Part shown: piece after piece, positions 41,590-52,764 of the stretch
Numbering within the stretch: the stretch's first letter is position 1
Layout of the letters: each line of letters starts with the position of its first letter
DNA from: Pandoraea cepalis
GTDB lineage: Bacteria; Pseudomonadota; Gammaproteobacteria; Burkholderiales; Burkholderiaceae
Direction: 5' to 3'
DNA length: 64,000 bases
Assembly: GCF_902459665.1 (NCBI RefSeq)
Contig: NZ_CABPSL010000007.1
Span: 62,001 to 126,000, forward strand
The notes under the pieces: generated by a model
Database searches by the model: none
Told to the model about the DNA's origin: nothing
What the model saw: the letters and a program-made list of their open reading frames with translations, nothing else
Translations under genes and position numbers: made by a program

Positions 41590-42654
41590 ATGTCCGTCGA
41601 CTCAGTGATCCGCTCCGATGTGCTCGCCATGAGTTCCTACGCCGTGCCTGACGCGAGCGGTTTCCTCAAGCTCGACGCGATGGAGAATCCGTATGGCCTG
41701 CCGCCGGCGTTGCGCAGTGCGCTGGGGCAGCGACTGGCCGATGTGGCGCTCAATCGTTACCCGGCACCGCGTCCGCATGTGCTGCTCGAAACGCTCGTCC
41801 GCACGATGGGCGTGCCGGCTGGGGCCAAGCTGCTGCTGGGCAACGGCTCGGACGAGATCATCAGCATGATCGCGATGGCCACCGCTCGGCCGGGGGCCAC
41901 GGTGATTGCGCCTATGCCGGGCTTCGTCATGTACGAGATGTCGGCGCGCTTGGCGGGCATCGAGTTCGTCGGTGTGCCGCTGCGCGCCGATTTTTCGCTC
42001 GACATGCCGGCCATGCTGGGCGCCATTGCGGCGCATCCGGGCGCGGTCGTATACCTTGCCTATCCGAACAATCCGACGGGCAATCTGTTCGCCGACGACG
42101 ACATCGAGACGCTGGTGCGTGCCGCCAGCCGCGGCCTCGTGGTGATCGACGAGGCGTACCAGCCGTTTGCCGGGAAGACGTGGATGCCGCGTCTGCCGGA
42201 GTTCCCTCAACTGCTGGTCATGCGCACCGTCTCGAAGCTCGGGCTGGCGGGCATCCGGCTGGGCTACGTGGCGGGCAGCGCACAATGGCTCGACCAGATC
42301 GACAAGGTGCGTCCGCCCTATAACATCAATGTGCTCACGCAGGCATGCGCCGAATTCATGCTCGATCACCTTGGCGTGCTCGACGCCCAGGCGGCCGAAT
42401 TGCGCGCCGAACGCGCTCGGCTGGCCGCCGCCGTGGCGGCGCTGCCCGGGGTGAGCGTGTTCCCGAGCGATGCGAATTTCCTGCTCGTTCGCGTGCCGGA
42501 TGCCGACAAAACCCACGCGGGTCTGCTCGCTCACAAGGTGTTGATCAAAAACGTGGGTAAAATGCATGTATTGCTGGCCAATTGCCTGAGATTGACGGTC
42601 GGCACCCCCACGGAGAATGCGGCAATGGTGAAAGCCCTGGCCGCATCACTCTAA
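41590..42654 (+). CDS. hisC: Histidinol-phosphate aminotransferase
   Basis: PLP aminotransferase of fold type I (354 residues) that converts imidazole acetol phosphate to histidinol phosphate with glutamate. Motifs are [40 protein letters not shown] (Asp/Tyr for the cofactor) and [15 protein letters not shown] containing the PLP lysine. Two ATG starts are possible, 41551 and 41590; neither has a good ribosome binding site and I prefer the second on length. It sits between the unknown secreted protein and hisB. Confidence 0.95.
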   Translation: MSVDSVIRSDVLAMSSYAVPDASGFLKLDAMENPYGLPPALRSALGQRLADVALNRYPAPRPHVLLETLVRTMGVPAGAKLLLGNGSDEIISMIAMATARPGATVIAPMPGFVMYEMSARLAGIEFVGVPLRADFSLDMPAMLGAIAAHPGAVVYLAYPNNPTGNLFADDDIETLVRAASRGLVVIDEAYQPFAGKTWMPRLPEFPQLLVMRTVSKLGLAGIRLGYVAGSAQWLDQIDKVRPPYNINVLTQACAEFMLDHLGVLDAQAAELRAERARLAAAVAALPGVSVFPSDANFLLVRVPDADKTHAGLLAHKVLIKNVGKMHVLLANCLRLTVGTPTENAAMVKALAASL

Positions 42655-42681
42655 CAAGCCATACGACGAGAACTCACCACC

Positions 42682-43269
42682 ATGCGCATTGCGGAAGTCG
42701 TTCGCGATACCAGCGAAACGCAAATACGCGTCAAGATCGACCTGGACGGCACTGGCCGCAAGGCCCTCGATACCGGCGTGCCGTTCCTGGACCACATGCT
42801 CGACCAGATCGCGCGCCACGGCCTTATCGACATGGATGTCGAAGCCCGCGGCGATACCTTCATCGACGATCACCACACGGTGGAAGACGTCGGCATCACG
42901 CTGGGCATGGCGGTGGCCAAGGCGATCGGCGACCGTAAGGGTATCGTGCGCTACGGCCACAGCTACGTGCCGCTCGACGAAGCGCTGTCGCGCGTTGTGA
43001 TCGATTTCTCGGGTCGTCCCGGTCTCGAATTCCATGTACCGTTCACGCGGGCGCGTGTCGGCAATTTCGACGTGGATCTGACCATCGAGTTTTTCCGTGG
43101 CTTCGTCAATCATGCGGGCGTCACGCTGCATATCGACAATCTGCGCGGCATCAACGCCCACCACCAGTGCGAAACGGTGTTCAAGGCGTTCGGTCGCGCG
43201 CTACGCATGGCGGTCGAGATCGATCCGCGCGCAGCGGGTGTCGTGCCGTCCACGAAGGGAAGCCTGTAA
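42682..43269 (+). CDS. hisB: Imidazoleglycerol-phosphate dehydratase
   Basis: Monofunctional HisB, 195 residues, without the histidinol phosphatase domain found fused in enterobacteria. It has the manganese-binding duplicates [15 protein letters not shown] / [11 protein letters not shown] and HAGVTLHI / [18 protein letters not shown]. It dehydrates IGP to imidazole acetol phosphate, upstream of HisC. The phosphatase step must be done by a gene elsewhere. A GC-rich hairpin follows before marC. Confidence 0.96.
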   Translation: MRIAEVVRDTSETQIRVKIDLDGTGRKALDTGVPFLDHMLDQIARHGLIDMDVEARGDTFIDDHHTVEDVGITLGMAVAKAIGDRKGIVRYGHSYVPLDEALSRVVIDFSGRPGLEFHVPFTRARVGNFDVDLTIEFFRGFVNHAGVTLHIDNLRGINAHHQCETVFKAFGRALRMAVEIDPRAAGVVPSTKGSL

Positions 43270-43312
43270 CGCGAGACGGGTCGGCGCAGCCGGCCCGGTA
43301 GCCCGATAGCCC

Positions 43313-43331
43313 GCCGGCCCGCAAGGCCGGC
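43313..43331 (+). other. GC-rich stem-loop between hisB and marC
   Basis: GCCGGCC (43313-43319) pairs with GGCCGGC (43325-43331) around a 5-base loop. No U run follows, so read-through into marC-hisH is expected; it may trim or pause the transcript. Confidence 0.45.
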
Positions 43332-43381
43332 GCCCCTGCGACGATTCACCGACCGGCCGGCCGCCGGCGCCGCGTGCCCCT

Positions 43382-44008
43382 ATGACGCTCGACGCCTTCA
43401 AGTTCTTCATCTCGCTGCTGGCCCTGATCAATCCGCTCGGGGCGATCCCGCTTTTCATCAGCTTGACGTCCTCGCAGACGCGCGAGGAGAAGCGCCGTAC
43501 GATCAATGTCGCGGCGATTGCGGTCGCCCTGGTGGTCGCGGGCTCGGGGCTGTTCGGTGAAGCCATCATCCGCTTCTTCGGTATTTCGATCGCATCGCTT
43601 GAAGTGGGCGGCGGCGTCATCATGTTGCTCATGGCGGTGAACATGATCAACGCACAGACCGGGAACACGCGCTCGACGGCGGAAGAGCGCGACGAAGCGG
43701 AGGAGCGGCCGAACATCGCCGTGGTGCCGCTCGCGATTCCGCTGCTCACCGGCCCGGGCACGATCAGTACCGTGATCATCTACTCGGGGCGTGCGCACGG
43801 CTGGGCCCAGATTCTGATGCTCCTGGCGATCGGCGTGGGCCTGGGCGCGGTGTGCTGGGTGGCACTGAGCAGCGCCGGGCGCCTCGAAGGCTGGCTCGGG
43901 CGTACGGGCATCAATATCGGCACGCGTCTGATGGGGTTGATCCTCTCGGCGCTGGCCGTGGAATTCATTATCGATGGTTTGAAAATACTGCTGCCGGGTT
44001 TGAGATGA
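43382..44008 (+). CDS. MarC family integral membrane protein
   Basis: 208-residue membrane protein with about six helices and the MarC/UPF0056 pattern: [18 protein letters not shown] at the N-terminus, [14 protein letters not shown] in the middle and [14 protein letters not shown] at the end. Function is unknown (the name comes from the mar locus, but no role in resistance has been shown). Its stop overlaps the hisH start (ATGA), so it is translationally linked to the histidine pathway, an arrangement seen in related Burkholderiales. Confidence 0.9.
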   Translation: MTLDAFKFFISLLALINPLGAIPLFISLTSSQTREEKRRTINVAAIAVALVVAGSGLFGEAIIRFFGISIASLEVGGGVIMLLMAVNMINAQTGNTRSTAEERDEAEERPNIAVVPLAIPLLTGPGTISTVIIYSGRAHGWAQILMLLAIGVGLGAVCWVALSSAGRLEGWLGRTGINIGTRLMGLILSALAVEFIIDGLKILLPGLR

Positions 44009-44643
44009 ATAAGATTGCGATTGTCGACTACGGAATGGGCAACCTGCGCTCGGTCTATCAGGCGCTGCGTGCCGCCGCACCGGAGGCCGATGTGAGCATC
44101 AGCAGCGACGCCGCCGAGATTCGCGCCGCCGACCGGGTGGTGTTGCCGGGGCAGGGCGCGATGCGCGACTGCATGGGCTGCCTGAACGAGTCGGGCCTGC
44201 GCGACGCGGTCGTCGAGGCCGCCGCCACCAAGCCGATGTTCGGCGTGTGCGTGGGCGAGCAGATGCTGTTCGACATGTCCGACGAGGGCAACACGCCCGC
44301 GCTCGGCCTGCTGCCGGGCCGCGTGGTGCGCTTCGACCTCGAGGGCCAGTTGCAGGACGACGGCTCGCGCTTCAAGGTGCCGCAGATGGGCTGGAACCGC
44401 GTGCGTGAGACGCGGCCTCACCCGATCTGGGCCGGCGTGCCCGACGACAGCTATTTTTACTTCGTGCACAGCTACTACGTTGTGCCCGCAAGGCCCGAGT
44501 TGACCGTCGGCGAGACCGTCTACGGGGTGCCCTTTACCTGTGCGGTGGCCCAAGATAATATCTTTGCCACCCAGTTCCACCCGGAAAAGAGCGCTCAGGC
44601 GGGCCTTACCCTTTATCGCAATTTTGCGCAGTGGAAGCCTTGA
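44005..44643 (+). CDS. hisH: Imidazole glycerol phosphate synthase, glutaminase subunit
   Basis: Class I glutamine amidotransferase, 212 residues, that feeds ammonia to HisF. The nucleophile is in [12 protein letters not shown], where most relatives have GICLG-x-Q; the Leu-to-Val change around the cysteine is mild. The catalytic His and Glu are in [14 protein letters not shown]. The start overlaps marC by ATGA. A gap of 193 bases without a clear promoter separates it from hisA. Confidence 0.96.
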   Translation: MNKIAIVDYGMGNLRSVYQALRAAAPEADVSISSDAAEIRAADRVVLPGQGAMRDCMGCLNESGLRDAVVEAAATKPMFGVCVGEQMLFDMSDEGNTPALGLLPGRVVRFDLEGQLQDDGSRFKVPQMGWNRVRETRPHPIWAGVPDDSYFYFVHSYYVVPARPELTVGETVYGVPFTCAVAQDNIFATQFHPEKSAQAGLTLYRNFAQWKP

Positions 44644-44836
44644 GCGTGACCCGTCTGGCGCATTCGCGCCCGGATGTCACTCGGAGCATGCCCTGCGTCA
44701 CGGCTTATACTGTGTGTCATGTTGATGAATCCGATCCCGACGTGCCGATGCCCGGCAAGGCAGGGGTCGGTTTTGTATTGTCCGCGTAATTTGCGAATTT
44801 CTTTTACCTCCCTCTAGCGACGTTTCACGATTGCCT

Positions 44837-45586
44837 ATGCTGCTCATTCCGGCCATCGACCTTAAAGACGGTCAGTGTGTTCGCCTCAAACAAGGCGACA
44901 TGGATCAAGCCACCGTATTCTCGGAGGACCCCGCGGCCATGGCTCGACATTGGGTCGAGCAAGGCGCTCGCCGCCTCCATCTGGTGGACTTGAACGGCGC
45001 ATTCGTCGGCAAGCCGCGCAACGAAGCGGCCATTCGCGCCATCATTCAGGAAGTCGGGGCCGATATCCCCGTGCAACTGGGCGGCGGCATTCGCGACCTG
45101 GCCACCATCGAGCGCTATCTCGACGACGGTTTGTCGTACGTCATCATCGGGACGGCGGCGGTGAAGAATCCCGGGTTCCTCCGGGACGCATGCACCGCAT
45201 TCGGCGGGCACATCATCGTTGGTCTCGACGCCAAGGATGGCAAGGTCGCCACCGACGGCTGGAGCAAGCTCACCGGCCACGAAGTCGTGGATCTGGCGCG
45301 CAAGTTCGAGGACTACGGCGTCGAATCGATCATCTACACCGATATCGGCCGCGACGGCATGCTCCAGGGCATCAATATCGACGCGACCGTGCGCCTCGCG
45401 CAGGCCGTGACCGTGCCGGTGATTGCCAGCGGCGGCCTGTCGAACCTGGGCGATATCGACGCGCTGTGCCAGGTTGAGCGGGAAGGCGTCGAAGGCGTCA
45501 TCTGCGGCCGCGCGATCTACTCGGGCGACTTGAATTTCTCGGCGGCGCAAACGCGTGCGGACGAGCTTTCCGGAGGAGCGGCATAA
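44837..45586 (+). CDS. hisA: ProFAR isomerase HisA
   Basis: Beta/alpha-barrel isomerase (249 residues) converting ProFAR to PRFAR. The first catalytic Asp is in [18 protein letters not shown], the second in [12 protein letters not shown], and QLGGGIRD and [12 protein letters not shown] bind phosphate. The ATG at 44837 gives the standard MLLIPAIDL start; a TTG six bases earlier is in frame. hisF follows after 38 bases and shares its fold. Confidence 0.96.
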   Translation: MLLIPAIDLKDGQCVRLKQGDMDQATVFSEDPAAMARHWVEQGARRLHLVDLNGAFVGKPRNEAAIRAIIQEVGADIPVQLGGGIRDLATIERYLDDGLSYVIIGTAAVKNPGFLRDACTAFGGHIIVGLDAKDGKVATDGWSKLTGHEVVDLARKFEDYGVESIIYTDIGRDGMLQGINIDATVRLAQAVTVPVIASGGLSNLGDIDALCQVEREGVEGVICGRAIYSGDLNFSAAQTRADELSGGAA

Positions 45587-45624
45587 GCGAGACCACGGCT
45601 GCGGCCGCCTCGCCTGCCAACATC

Positions 45625-46398
<774 letters not shown>

Positions 46399-46415
46399 AC
46401 GGAATTCCACGGATC

Positions 46416-46814
46416 ATGACGCAAGATTGGCTGGACAAGGTAGCTTGGGACGCGCAGGGCCTCGTGCCCGTGATTGCGCAGGAACTCGGCAGCAACGATG
46501 TGCTGATGTTCGCGTGGATGAATCGCGAGGCGCTCGCGCGTACGGTCGAGACCGGCGAGGCTGTCTATTATTCGCGCTCGCGCAAGCGCCTGTGGCACAA
46601 GGGCGAGGAGTCGGGCCACGTGCAGAAGGTGCATGAGATTCGTCTCGATTGCGACGAAGACGTGGTGCTGATCAAGGTCGAGCAGATCGATGGCATTGCC
46701 TGCCACACCGGTCGCCATTCCTGTTTCTTCCAGAAGTTCGAGGGCAGCGTCGAGGATGGCCATTGGGCATCCGTCGAACCGGTGCTCAAGGACCCGCACA
46801 AGATCTACAAGTGA
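46416..46814 (+). CDS. hisI: Phosphoribosyl-AMP cyclohydrolase
   Basis: 132-residue zinc and magnesium enzyme opening the purine ring of PR-AMP. The family pattern is complete: [34 protein letters not shown], the metal Asp in LDCDEDVVL and the zinc cysteines in [13 protein letters not shown]. It is separate from HisE, unlike the fused enterobacterial HisIE. Its stop overlaps a GTG that could also start hisE. Confidence 0.96.
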   Translation: MTQDWLDKVAWDAQGLVPVIAQELGSNDVLMFAWMNREALARTVETGEAVYYSRSRKRLWHKGEESGHVQKVHEIRLDCDEDVVLIKVEQIDGIACHTGRHSCFFQKFEGSVEDGHWASVEPVLKDPHKIYK

Positions 46815-46819
46815 GCACC

Positions 46820-47176
46820 ATGAACGATACGCTGGAGCGTGTGGCCGAGGTCATCGCCTCGCGCAAGGGAGCCGACCCCGACAAGTCGTACGTTGCCCGT
46901 CTGTTCCACAAGGGTGACGACGCCATCTGCAAGAAGATCGGCGAGGAAGCCACCGAAGTGGTGCTCGCGGCCAAGGATATTCGCATTGGCGGGGCCGACA
47001 ACCTGCGCCAGAAGCTCGTCAACGAGACGGCCGACCTGTGGTTTCATTGCATGGTACTGCTCGCGCATCACGACCTGAGCCCGAACGAAGTGCTCGCCGA
47101 ACTGGCGCGCCGCGAAGGGTTGTCGGGGCTCGTCGAAAAGGCGCAGCGCGGCATCCGTGGCGAACACGCGGACTGA
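46820..47176 (+). CDS. hisE: Phosphoribosyl-ATP pyrophosphatase
   Basis: 118-residue all-helical MazG-like pyrophosphatase that turns PR-ATP into [21 protein letters not shown] and [14 protein letters not shown] carry the acidic metal ligands. ATG 46820 (MNDTLERV) is chosen; GTG 46811 overlaps hisI by four bases and would add MST. Last histidine gene of the operon. Confidence 0.95.
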   Translation: MNDTLERVAEVIASRKGADPDKSYVARLFHKGDDAICKKIGEEATEVVLAAKDIRIGGADNLRQKLVNETADLWFHCMVLLAHHDLSPNEVLAELARREGLSGLVEKAQRGIRGEHAD

Positions 47177-47241
47177 TTTCCTTTGGCCTCGATGGCCGTG
47201 ATCATCGATATGCCGCGCTGGCTCACGCGAGGAGACGCTTC

Positions 47242-47664
47242 ATGAACGATTCGCAGCCCCCGGGCGCGACCGGATCGCCCGGCAGCCCCGGCAATCCTTA
47301 CCTCGCGACACCCCCGAATGCGCCGAGCGCCGAGCAGGAGCGCGCGTTGCGCAAGCTCACGCACGTGCTTTATGCGCTCTATGCGCTGTTCTGGCTCACG
47401 GGCGGCGTGACCGCCATCGTGGCGATCATCATCAACTACATCAAGCGCGATGACGCCGCCGGCACGCTCTACGCCTCGCATTTCACGTGGCAGATCCGCA
47501 CGTTCTGGTGGTCGGTGGTCTGGGGGGTACTCGGCGTGGCGCTTGCCATCGTGATGGTCGGCTTCGCGATTCTCTGGGTGCTGGGCATCTGGGCGCTGTA
47601 TCGGATCGTCAAGGGCTGGCTCTACCTGAACGACAACAAGCCCATGTACGCCGCGCGCGCCTGA
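47242..47664 (+). CDS. DUF4870-type transmembrane protein
   Basis: 140-residue membrane protein. A Pro/Gly-rich tail (about 35 residues) precedes helices near 45-70 and 85-115. The pattern LTHVLYALYALFWLTGGVTAIVAIIINYIKRDDAAGTLYASHFTWQIRTFWW matches the DUF4870 family by memory, and it ends RIVKGWLYLNDNKPMY. Function unknown. GGAGACG is just before the start. It is co-directional between hisE and hinT and seems a stable member of this operon in relatives. Confidence 0.8.
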   Translation: MNDSQPPGATGSPGSPGNPYLATPPNAPSAEQERALRKLTHVLYALYALFWLTGGVTAIVAIIINYIKRDDAAGTLYASHFTWQIRTFWWSVVWGVLGVALAIVMVGFAILWVLGIWALYRIVKGWLYLNDNKPMYAARA

Positions 47665-47719
47665 ACGATACCGAGCGGCACCTAAGCTCCCAACAAGCAT
47701 TCGAGAGGAAGACACACGC

Positions 47720-48094
47720 ATGACGCACGACAACTGTATCTTCTGCAAGATTATTGCCGGGCAGATCCCGAGCGCGCAGGTCCATGCCGACGACGATGTC
47801 GTGGTGTTCAAAGACATCAATCCGGCGGCCGACCTGCACCTGCTCATGGTGCCGCGCAAGCACATCGCCACATTGCAGGACTGCCAGCCGGAAGATCAGG
47901 CGCTGTTGGGCAAGATGATGCTGCTCGCGCCGAAGCTGGCCGCCGAGCAAGGCTATCGTTTCGACGGCGATGCGTCGAACATCGAAGGCAACGGATTCCG
48001 CGTTGTGATGAACACCGGACCGGGTGGCGGCCAGGAGGTTTATCATCTTCATATGCACATTCTGGCCGGACCGCGGCCGTGGAAGCGCATGTGA
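47720..48094 (+). CDS. hinT: HIT-family purine nucleoside phosphoramidase
   Basis: 124-residue HIT hydrolase of the HinT type. NCIFCKIIAGQIPSAQVHADD begins the fold, and the catalytic histidine triad is YHLHMHILAGPR near residue 110. HinT hydrolyses AMP-lysine type phosphoramidates. A GAGAGGAAG site is upstream. It lies between the his genes and tatA, as in other Burkholderiaceae. Confidence 0.93.
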   Translation: MTHDNCIFCKIIAGQIPSAQVHADDDVVVFKDINPAADLHLLMVPRKHIATLQDCQPEDQALLGKMMLLAPKLAAEQGYRFDGDASNIEGNGFRVVMNTGPGGGQEVYHLHMHILAGPRPWKRM

Positions 48095-48373
48095 GTGCCG
48101 CCGGCGGCAAGATGCGACGCGTTGCCGCATAGTGCTGCCGGAGCGTGCAAGTGTTCCGCATCGACGACGGTTTCACGAAACATTTATTTCTACCCGGTGT
48201 CCGACCCGGTTACGATGCAGGACGTGCCGCGCAATGTGCCACAATGGGGCACGTTGCTGCGGGCACAGCGGCAAACATGGAGCGCTTGTTCCTGGCTGTC
48301 ATGCCAGGGCAACCGTGCACGACAAGATCCCGTCGCGACGCGGCAGGGGTGGGGAAACGCAAGGAGAGTGGTC

Positions 48374-48619
48374 ATGGGTTCGTTGAGTATTTGGCACTGG
48401 CTGATCGTGCTGGTGATCGTGATGATGGTTTTCGGTACCAAGAAGCTGCGCAACATCGGCACCGATCTGGGAGGGGCCGTCAAGGGGTTCAAGGACGGCA
48501 TGAAGGAGGGCGAAGGCGCCCCGGCCGCCAAGGATGACCCGGCGACTGCCAAGGAACTGCGCGACTCGACCACGATCGACGTGCAGGCCAAGGACACGAG
48601 CGATCGCAAGCAAGGCTAA
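48374..48619 (+). CDS. tatA: Sec-independent translocase component TatA
   Basis: 81-residue TatA: one N-terminal membrane helix ([17 protein letters not shown]), the [10 protein letters not shown] hinge and an amphipathic helix ([14 protein letters not shown]), then an acidic tail. TatA oligomers form the pore that passes folded twin-arginine proteins. The ATG at 48374 follows AAGGAGAG. The 279 bases before it contain no other gene that I can support. Confidence 0.95.
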   Translation: MGSLSIWHWLIVLVIVMMVFGTKKLRNIGTDLGGAVKGFKDGMKEGEGAPAAKDDPATAKELRDSTTIDVQAKDTSDRKQG

Positions 48620-48631
48620 GCCGGCGTCGAC

Positions 48632-49174
48632 ATGATCGATCTCGGTCTTTCCAAACTGATGTTGATCGGCGTTGTTGCGCTGGTCGTGATCGGGCCCGAG
48701 CGCTTGCCTAAAGTGGCGCGCACGGCGGGCGCGCTCTTTGGCCGCGCACAGCGCTATATCAACGATGTGAAGGCTGAGGTGAGCCGCGAAATGGAACTCG
48801 ACGAGTTGCGCAATATGCGCACGCAGTTCGAGGACGCGGCCCGCAGCGCACAGAACACCATTCAGAAGCAACTGCACGAGCAGGAGGCGTCGCTCAACGA
48901 CGCCTGGGCGAGTGCCACGGGCACGTCATCCGGCGAGATCGCCGGCGGCGGTACGGATGCGGCGACCGGGTATTCCGACAGCTACCTTTCCGAACCCGTC
49001 GTGACGTCCGGTATCCGCGCGTCGACCAAGCGCCGCAACTGGCGCGTACGCCGGACTGCTACGCCGATCTGGTTCAAGCAGGCCAGCGCCACGCGCACGC
49101 AGGTGCAGTCGGGGGCGGCGCGTGTGGCGCGTCACACACCGGCCAAGCTGCGCCGGCCCGTCAAGTTCTTCTGA
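48632..49174 (+). CDS. tatB: Sec-independent translocase component TatB
   Basis: 180-residue TatB. MIDLGLSKLMLIGVVALVVIGPERLPKVARTAG is the membrane helix with the conserved Glu and GPERLP hinge, followed by an amphipathic helix and a long basic tail (RTRNWRVRRTATPIWFKQ type). TatB and TatC form the receptor for twin-arginine signal peptides. It follows tatA after 12 bases. Confidence 0.95.
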   Translation: MIDLGLSKLMLIGVVALVVIGPERLPKVARTAGALFGRAQRYINDVKAEVSREMELDELRNMRTQFEDAARSAQNTIQKQLHEQEASLNDAWASATGTSSGEIAGGGTDAATGYSDSYLSEPVVTSGIRASTKRRNWRVRRTATPIWFKQASATRTQVQSGAARVARHTPAKLRRPVKFF

Positions 49175-49239
49175 GGCGCTTGCGCACCGAACTTCCCGCC
49201 ATCTGGCACTGTGCCGGCTTCATTCCTGGATAAGTCGAC

Positions 49240-50031
49240 GTGAGCGACGACAAGCAAATCCCCGACGGGGGCTCCGAAGAGACCTTCATCTCGCATCTGA
49301 TCGAGCTGCGCAATCGCATCATTCGCGCGGGCGCGGCGGTGATCGTGGCGTTCCTCTCGCTGGTCTACTGGGCACCGGACATCTTCCGCCTGCTCTCTCG
49401 CCCGCTGATGCAATCGCTGCCCGCGGGCGGCAAGATGATCGTCACCGATATTACCGGCTCGTTCTTCGTGCCGATGAAGGTCACGATGATGGTGGCGTTC
49501 GTCATTGCGCTGCCCGTGGTGTTGTACCAGGCCTGGGCGTTCGTGGCGCCAGGGTTGTATCAGCACGAGAAGAAGCTGGTGATGCCGTTGGTCGTGAGCA
49601 GCTACACGCTGTTCCTGCTGGGCATGTCGTTCGCCTACTTCCTGGTGTTCCCGACCGTGTTCCACTTCATGGCGCATTACAACGCGCCATTGGGTGCGGA
49701 GATGAACACCGATATCGACAATTACCTGAGTTTTGTGCTCACGATGTTCCTATGCTTCGGGGTGACCTTCGAAGTGCCGGTGGTCGTCGTGGTGCTCGCG
49801 CGCATGGGCGTGGTGAGCATCGAGAAGCTCAAGCAGATTCGGCCGTACGTGGTGGTGGGTGCCTTTGTGCTGGCTGCCGTCGTGACGCCGCCGGACATGC
49901 TCTCGCAACTGATGTTGGCGATCCCGCTCTGTATCCTTTATGAGTTGGGCCTGATCGCGGCGCGGCTGTTCGTCAAACAGGGCCATCGGCAAGACGAAGG
50001 CAGCGAGGGGAACGGCGAGGCGACGCCGTAA
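49240..50031 (+). CDS. tatC: Sec-independent translocase component TatC
   Basis: 263-residue, six-helix membrane receptor of the Tat system. FISHLIELRNRIIRA is the conserved N-terminal element, and the FE-type glutamate of the signal peptide site is in GVTFEVPVVVVVLARMGVV. VVVGAFVLAAVVTPPDMLSQ is conserved. Translation begins at GTG 49240. A U-tailed terminator follows 60 bases after the stop, ending the long ibaG-to-tatC gene run. Confidence 0.96.
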   Translation: MSDDKQIPDGGSEETFISHLIELRNRIIRAGAAVIVAFLSLVYWAPDIFRLLSRPLMQSLPAGGKMIVTDITGSFFVPMKVTMMVAFVIALPVVLYQAWAFVAPGLYQHEKKLVMPLVVSSYTLFLLGMSFAYFLVFPTVFHFMAHYNAPLGAEMNTDIDNYLSFVLTMFLCFGVTFEVPVVVVVLARMGVVSIEKLKQIRPYVVVGAFVLAAVVTPPDMLSQLMLAIPLCILYELGLIAARLFVKQGHRQDEGSEGNGEATP

Positions 50032-50090
50032 CCTTGGCGTGACTTGCCGCGGCACAGTCGGCTCGCGACATCGATAATGCAGATACAGAA

Positions 50091-50121
50091 AAGCACGGGT
50101 CTCATGGCCCGTGCTTTTTTT
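50091..50121. terminator. Terminator after tatC
   Basis: A perfect 9-base-pair stem (50091-50099 with 50108-50116), 8-base loop, then a run of seven T. The minus strand also shows A/T flanks, so it may serve the convergent protease gene as well. Confidence 0.88.
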
Positions 50122-50268
50122 GTGGGCGATTGCCGCAGGCGAGGGCCGAAGATGTACGAGGGCAGGCGTGACAATGGGCGAGGCCCGTTGCGGCGACGCA
50201 AATGAAAACGGCCGCGCCCAAGCGCAGCCGTTGTGTCCTTCCGGGCCATCCGACGTGGTCCGACGCCC

Positions 50269-51504
50269 TCAGTCGGCGCTGTTCCCGTCGGTACCATCGC
50301 CGCCGTCGGTGCCGTCCGCACCGTCCTGCGCCGGTCGCTTGGGCGGCGGCGGGCGTTTGCCGATCGTCACGGTAAGATCCATCGCTTTCTTCTTGCGCGT
50401 GACGTTCAGCTTGGCCTGCGTGCCCGGCTTGATCTGGGCGATGACGTTGAGCAGCTCGGTGGTGTCGCGAATCGATGCGTCGTTCACCTTTGTCAGGATG
50501 TCGCCCGGCTGGACGCCGGCTTTGTCGGCGGGGCCACCCTGCACGACGCCGGCGATGATGACGCCCGAATCCTGCTGCAGGCCAAACGACTCGGCGATAT
50601 CCGAGGTGATGTCCTGCGGCTCGACCCCGACCCAGCCGCGCGTGACCGAACCGGTGGTGATGATGCTCTCGAGCACCGAGCGCGCCGTCGACACGGGAAT
50701 CGCGAAGCCGATGCCCATGTTGCCGCCGCTACGCGAGTAGATCGCCGTGTTGATGCCGAGCAGGTTGCCGTTGACGTCGACCAGCGCGCCGCCCGAATTG
50801 CCGGGGTTGATGGCGGCGTCCGTCTGGATGAAGTTCTCGAACGTGCTGATATCGAGGTGATTGCGCCCCAACGCGCTGATGATGCCCATCGTAACCGTCT
50901 GGCCGACGCCGAACGGGTTGCCGATGGCGAGGACCACGTCACCCACGCGCACCTGTTCCATGCGGCCCAGCGTGATGGCGGGGAGGTTGTCGAGCGTGAT
51001 CTTGAGCACCGCGAGGTCGGTTTCGGGGTCGCTGCCGACCAGCTTGGCGCGGGCCTTGCGGCCGTCGGCAAGGGCGACTTCGATCTCGTCGGCCCCGTCC
51101 ACCACGTGATGATTCGTGAGAATATAGCCTTCGCTGCTCACAATCACGCCCGAGCCGAGGCTCGAGACCGGGTCTTGCCGCATTGTGCCGCCGCCGTCGC
51201 CAAAGAAATACCGGAACAACGGATCATCGAGGCGCGGATCGCGATTCTGCTTTTGTTCCTTGCTGGAAAAAATGCTGACGACCGCAGGCATCGCCTTTTG
51301 TGCGCCATCGGCGTACGAGCCGGTCGACGGCTTCTCGGACAGACTCGGCGCGACTTCCTGCAGGGCGATGATGGGATTGGCCAGTTGCTTGCCGAACGAA
51401 CCCTGGCGTTGCAGCCACTGAGGCTTGAGGGTGGCGACGATGAAGAGCAACGCAAGCAGCACGGTGACCGCTTGCGCGAACAGTAGCCAGAAGCGTCTGA
51501 GCAT
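50269..51504 (-). CDS. DegS/HtrA-like membrane-anchored serine protease
   Basis: 411 residues. One N-terminal membrane helix (about 8-28) anchors a trypsin-like domain with catalytic His (LTNHHVVDG), Asp ([11 protein letters not shown]) and Ser ([12 protein letters not shown]), followed by a single PDZ domain ([10 protein letters not shown]...[20 protein letters not shown]) and a low-complexity Gly/Asp/Thr tail. One PDZ plus a membrane anchor is the DegS/AlgW layout rather than DegP, which has two PDZ domains and a cleaved signal. Its role would be envelope-stress signalling or periplasmic quality control. It is divergent from the NIF3 gene with only 18 bases between starts. Confidence 0.9.
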   Translation of the reverse strand: MLRRFWLLFAQAVTVLLALLFIVATLKPQWLQRQGSFGKQLANPIIALQEVAPSLSEKPSTGSYADGAQKAMPAVVSIFSSKEQKQNRDPRLDDPLFRYFFGDGGGTMRQDPVSSLGSGVIVSSEGYILTNHHVVDGADEIEVALADGRKARAKLVGSDPETDLAVLKITLDNLPAITLGRMEQVRVGDVVLAIGNPFGVGQTVTMGIISALGRNHLDISTFENFIQTDAAINPGNSGGALVDVNGNLLGINTAIYSRSGGNMGIGFAIPVSTARSVLESIITTGSVTRGWVGVEPQDITSDIAESFGLQQDSGVIIAGVVQGGPADKAGVQPGDILTKVNDASIRDTTELLNVIAQIKPGTQAKLNVTRKKKAMDLTVTIGKRPPPPKRPAQDGADGTDGGDGTDGNSAD

Positions 51505-51522
51505 GAAAGAGCGAGACCTTAT

Positions 51523-52272
51523 ATGAATCGTGTTGAACTCGAATTGTATCTGAACGATACCCTGCAAATCGCGCAATTTCGCGATTACTGCCCGAATGGC
51601 CTACAGGTCGAAGGGCGCGGCGAGATTCAGAAAATCGCCAGCGGCGTGACCGCCAGCCTGGCTTTTCTCGAAGCCGCCCGCGACTGGGGCGCCGATGCCG
51701 TCCTCGTTCACCATGGTTACTTCTGGAAGAGCGAAGATGCCCGAATTACCGGGATGAAGCGACGTCGTTTGGGGGTGTTGATCGGCCACGACATCAACCT
51801 GTTCGCCTACCACCTGCCCCTCGATGCCCATCCCGAACTGGGCAACAACGCGCAACTCGGCAAGTTGCTGGGCTTCTCCGACGACGGCGGCCGTTTTGGC
51901 CCGGATCAGCTTGGATGGCTTGGCGCACCCGCCGCGCCGACGACATTGGCGGCGCTTGCGGCCCACGTTGAAGCAAGGCTGGGGCGCGCGCCGCTGTTGT
52001 TGGGGGACCCGAATCGCGAGGTGCGCCGTGTTGCGTGGTGCACCGGCGGCGCGCAGGGCTTCTTCGAGGCTGCCATCGGGGCGGGCGCGGATGTGTATAT
52101 CAGCGGCGAAGTCTCCGAGCCTACCCAGCATCTCGCGCTCGAGAGCGGCGTGGGTTATCTGGCGGCGGGCCATCATGCGACCGAGCGTGGCGGCGCGAAG
52201 GCCATTGGCGAGCATGTCGCAGCCCGGTTCGGGCTCACGCATCGATTCTTCGATATGCCGAACCCGGCTTGA
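51523..52272 (+). CDS. NIF3-like dinuclear metal-binding protein
   Basis: 249-residue protein of the NIF3/YbgI/DUF34 family. [36 protein letters not shown] (metal His pair), the [24 protein letters not shown] segment and GHHATERGG (metal His) are characteristic. Function is unresolved; GTP cyclohydrolase-like and iron-related roles have been proposed. It lies between the protease gene and petABC, as in most Burkholderiales. It converges on mscL. Confidence 0.92.
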   Translation: MNRVELELYLNDTLQIAQFRDYCPNGLQVEGRGEIQKIASGVTASLAFLEAARDWGADAVLVHHGYFWKSEDARITGMKRRRLGVLIGHDINLFAYHLPLDAHPELGNNAQLGKLLGFSDDGGRFGPDQLGWLGAPAAPTTLAALAAHVEARLGRAPLLLGDPNREVRRVAWCTGGAQGFFEAAIGAGADVYISGEVSEPTQHLALESGVGYLAAGHHATERGGAKAIGEHVAARFGLTHRFFDMPNPA

Positions 52273-52317
52273 CCTGAGGTGCCTTTCGGGGGCGGCACGA
52301 GGCCGCCCTGCGCAGCT

Positions 52318-52764
52318 TTACCCGTTCTGCTTCTTGAGGCTGTCGCGGATTTCGCGCAGCAGAACGATGTCTTCCGGTGTGGGCGCGGGGGCTGCCGGGG
52401 CTTCCGCCTCCGGACGCTTGAGCCGGTTGATCTGCTTGACCATCAGGAAAATGATCACGGCCAGGATCAGGAAGTTCAGGGCGACGGTGATGAAGTTGCC
52501 GTAACCGAAGACGGCCACACCGGCTTTGGTCAGATCGGCGTAGGACGTCGGGTTGCCCTTGAAGTCGGGCGGGATGGTGCCAAGCAGAATGAACTTGCTC
52601 GAGAAATCTAGGCCACCGAAGATTGCACCCACGATCGGCATGATCAAGTCTTTGACGACCGAATCAACGATCTTGCCGAAGGCCCCGCCGATGATCACGC
52701 CGACGGCCAGATCGATCACATTGCCCTTGACGGCAAATTCCTTGAATTCCGACATGAAGCTCAT
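52318..52764 (-). CDS. mscL: Large-conductance mechanosensitive channel
   Basis: 148-residue MscL that opens under membrane tension to protect cells from hypo-osmotic shock. [34 protein letters not shown] is the N-terminal helix and pore-lining TM1, TM2 is [21 protein letters not shown], and the C-terminal bundle is [25 protein letters not shown] precedes the start on the minus strand. MSEF, three residues in, is an equally possible start. Confidence 0.96.
   Translation of the reverse strand: MSFMSEFKEFAVKGNVIDLAVGVIIGGAFGKIVDSVVKDLIMPIVGAIFGGLDFSSKFILLGTIPPDFKGNPTSYADLTKAGVAVFGYGNFITVALNFLILAVIIFLMVKQINRLKRPEAEAPAAPAPTPEDIVLLREIRDSLKKQNG

Noticed and set aside
44644-44836. A promoter between hisH and hisA
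   Set aside because: The gap is A/T-richer than its surroundings, but no hexamer pair with sensible spacing was convincing enough to call.
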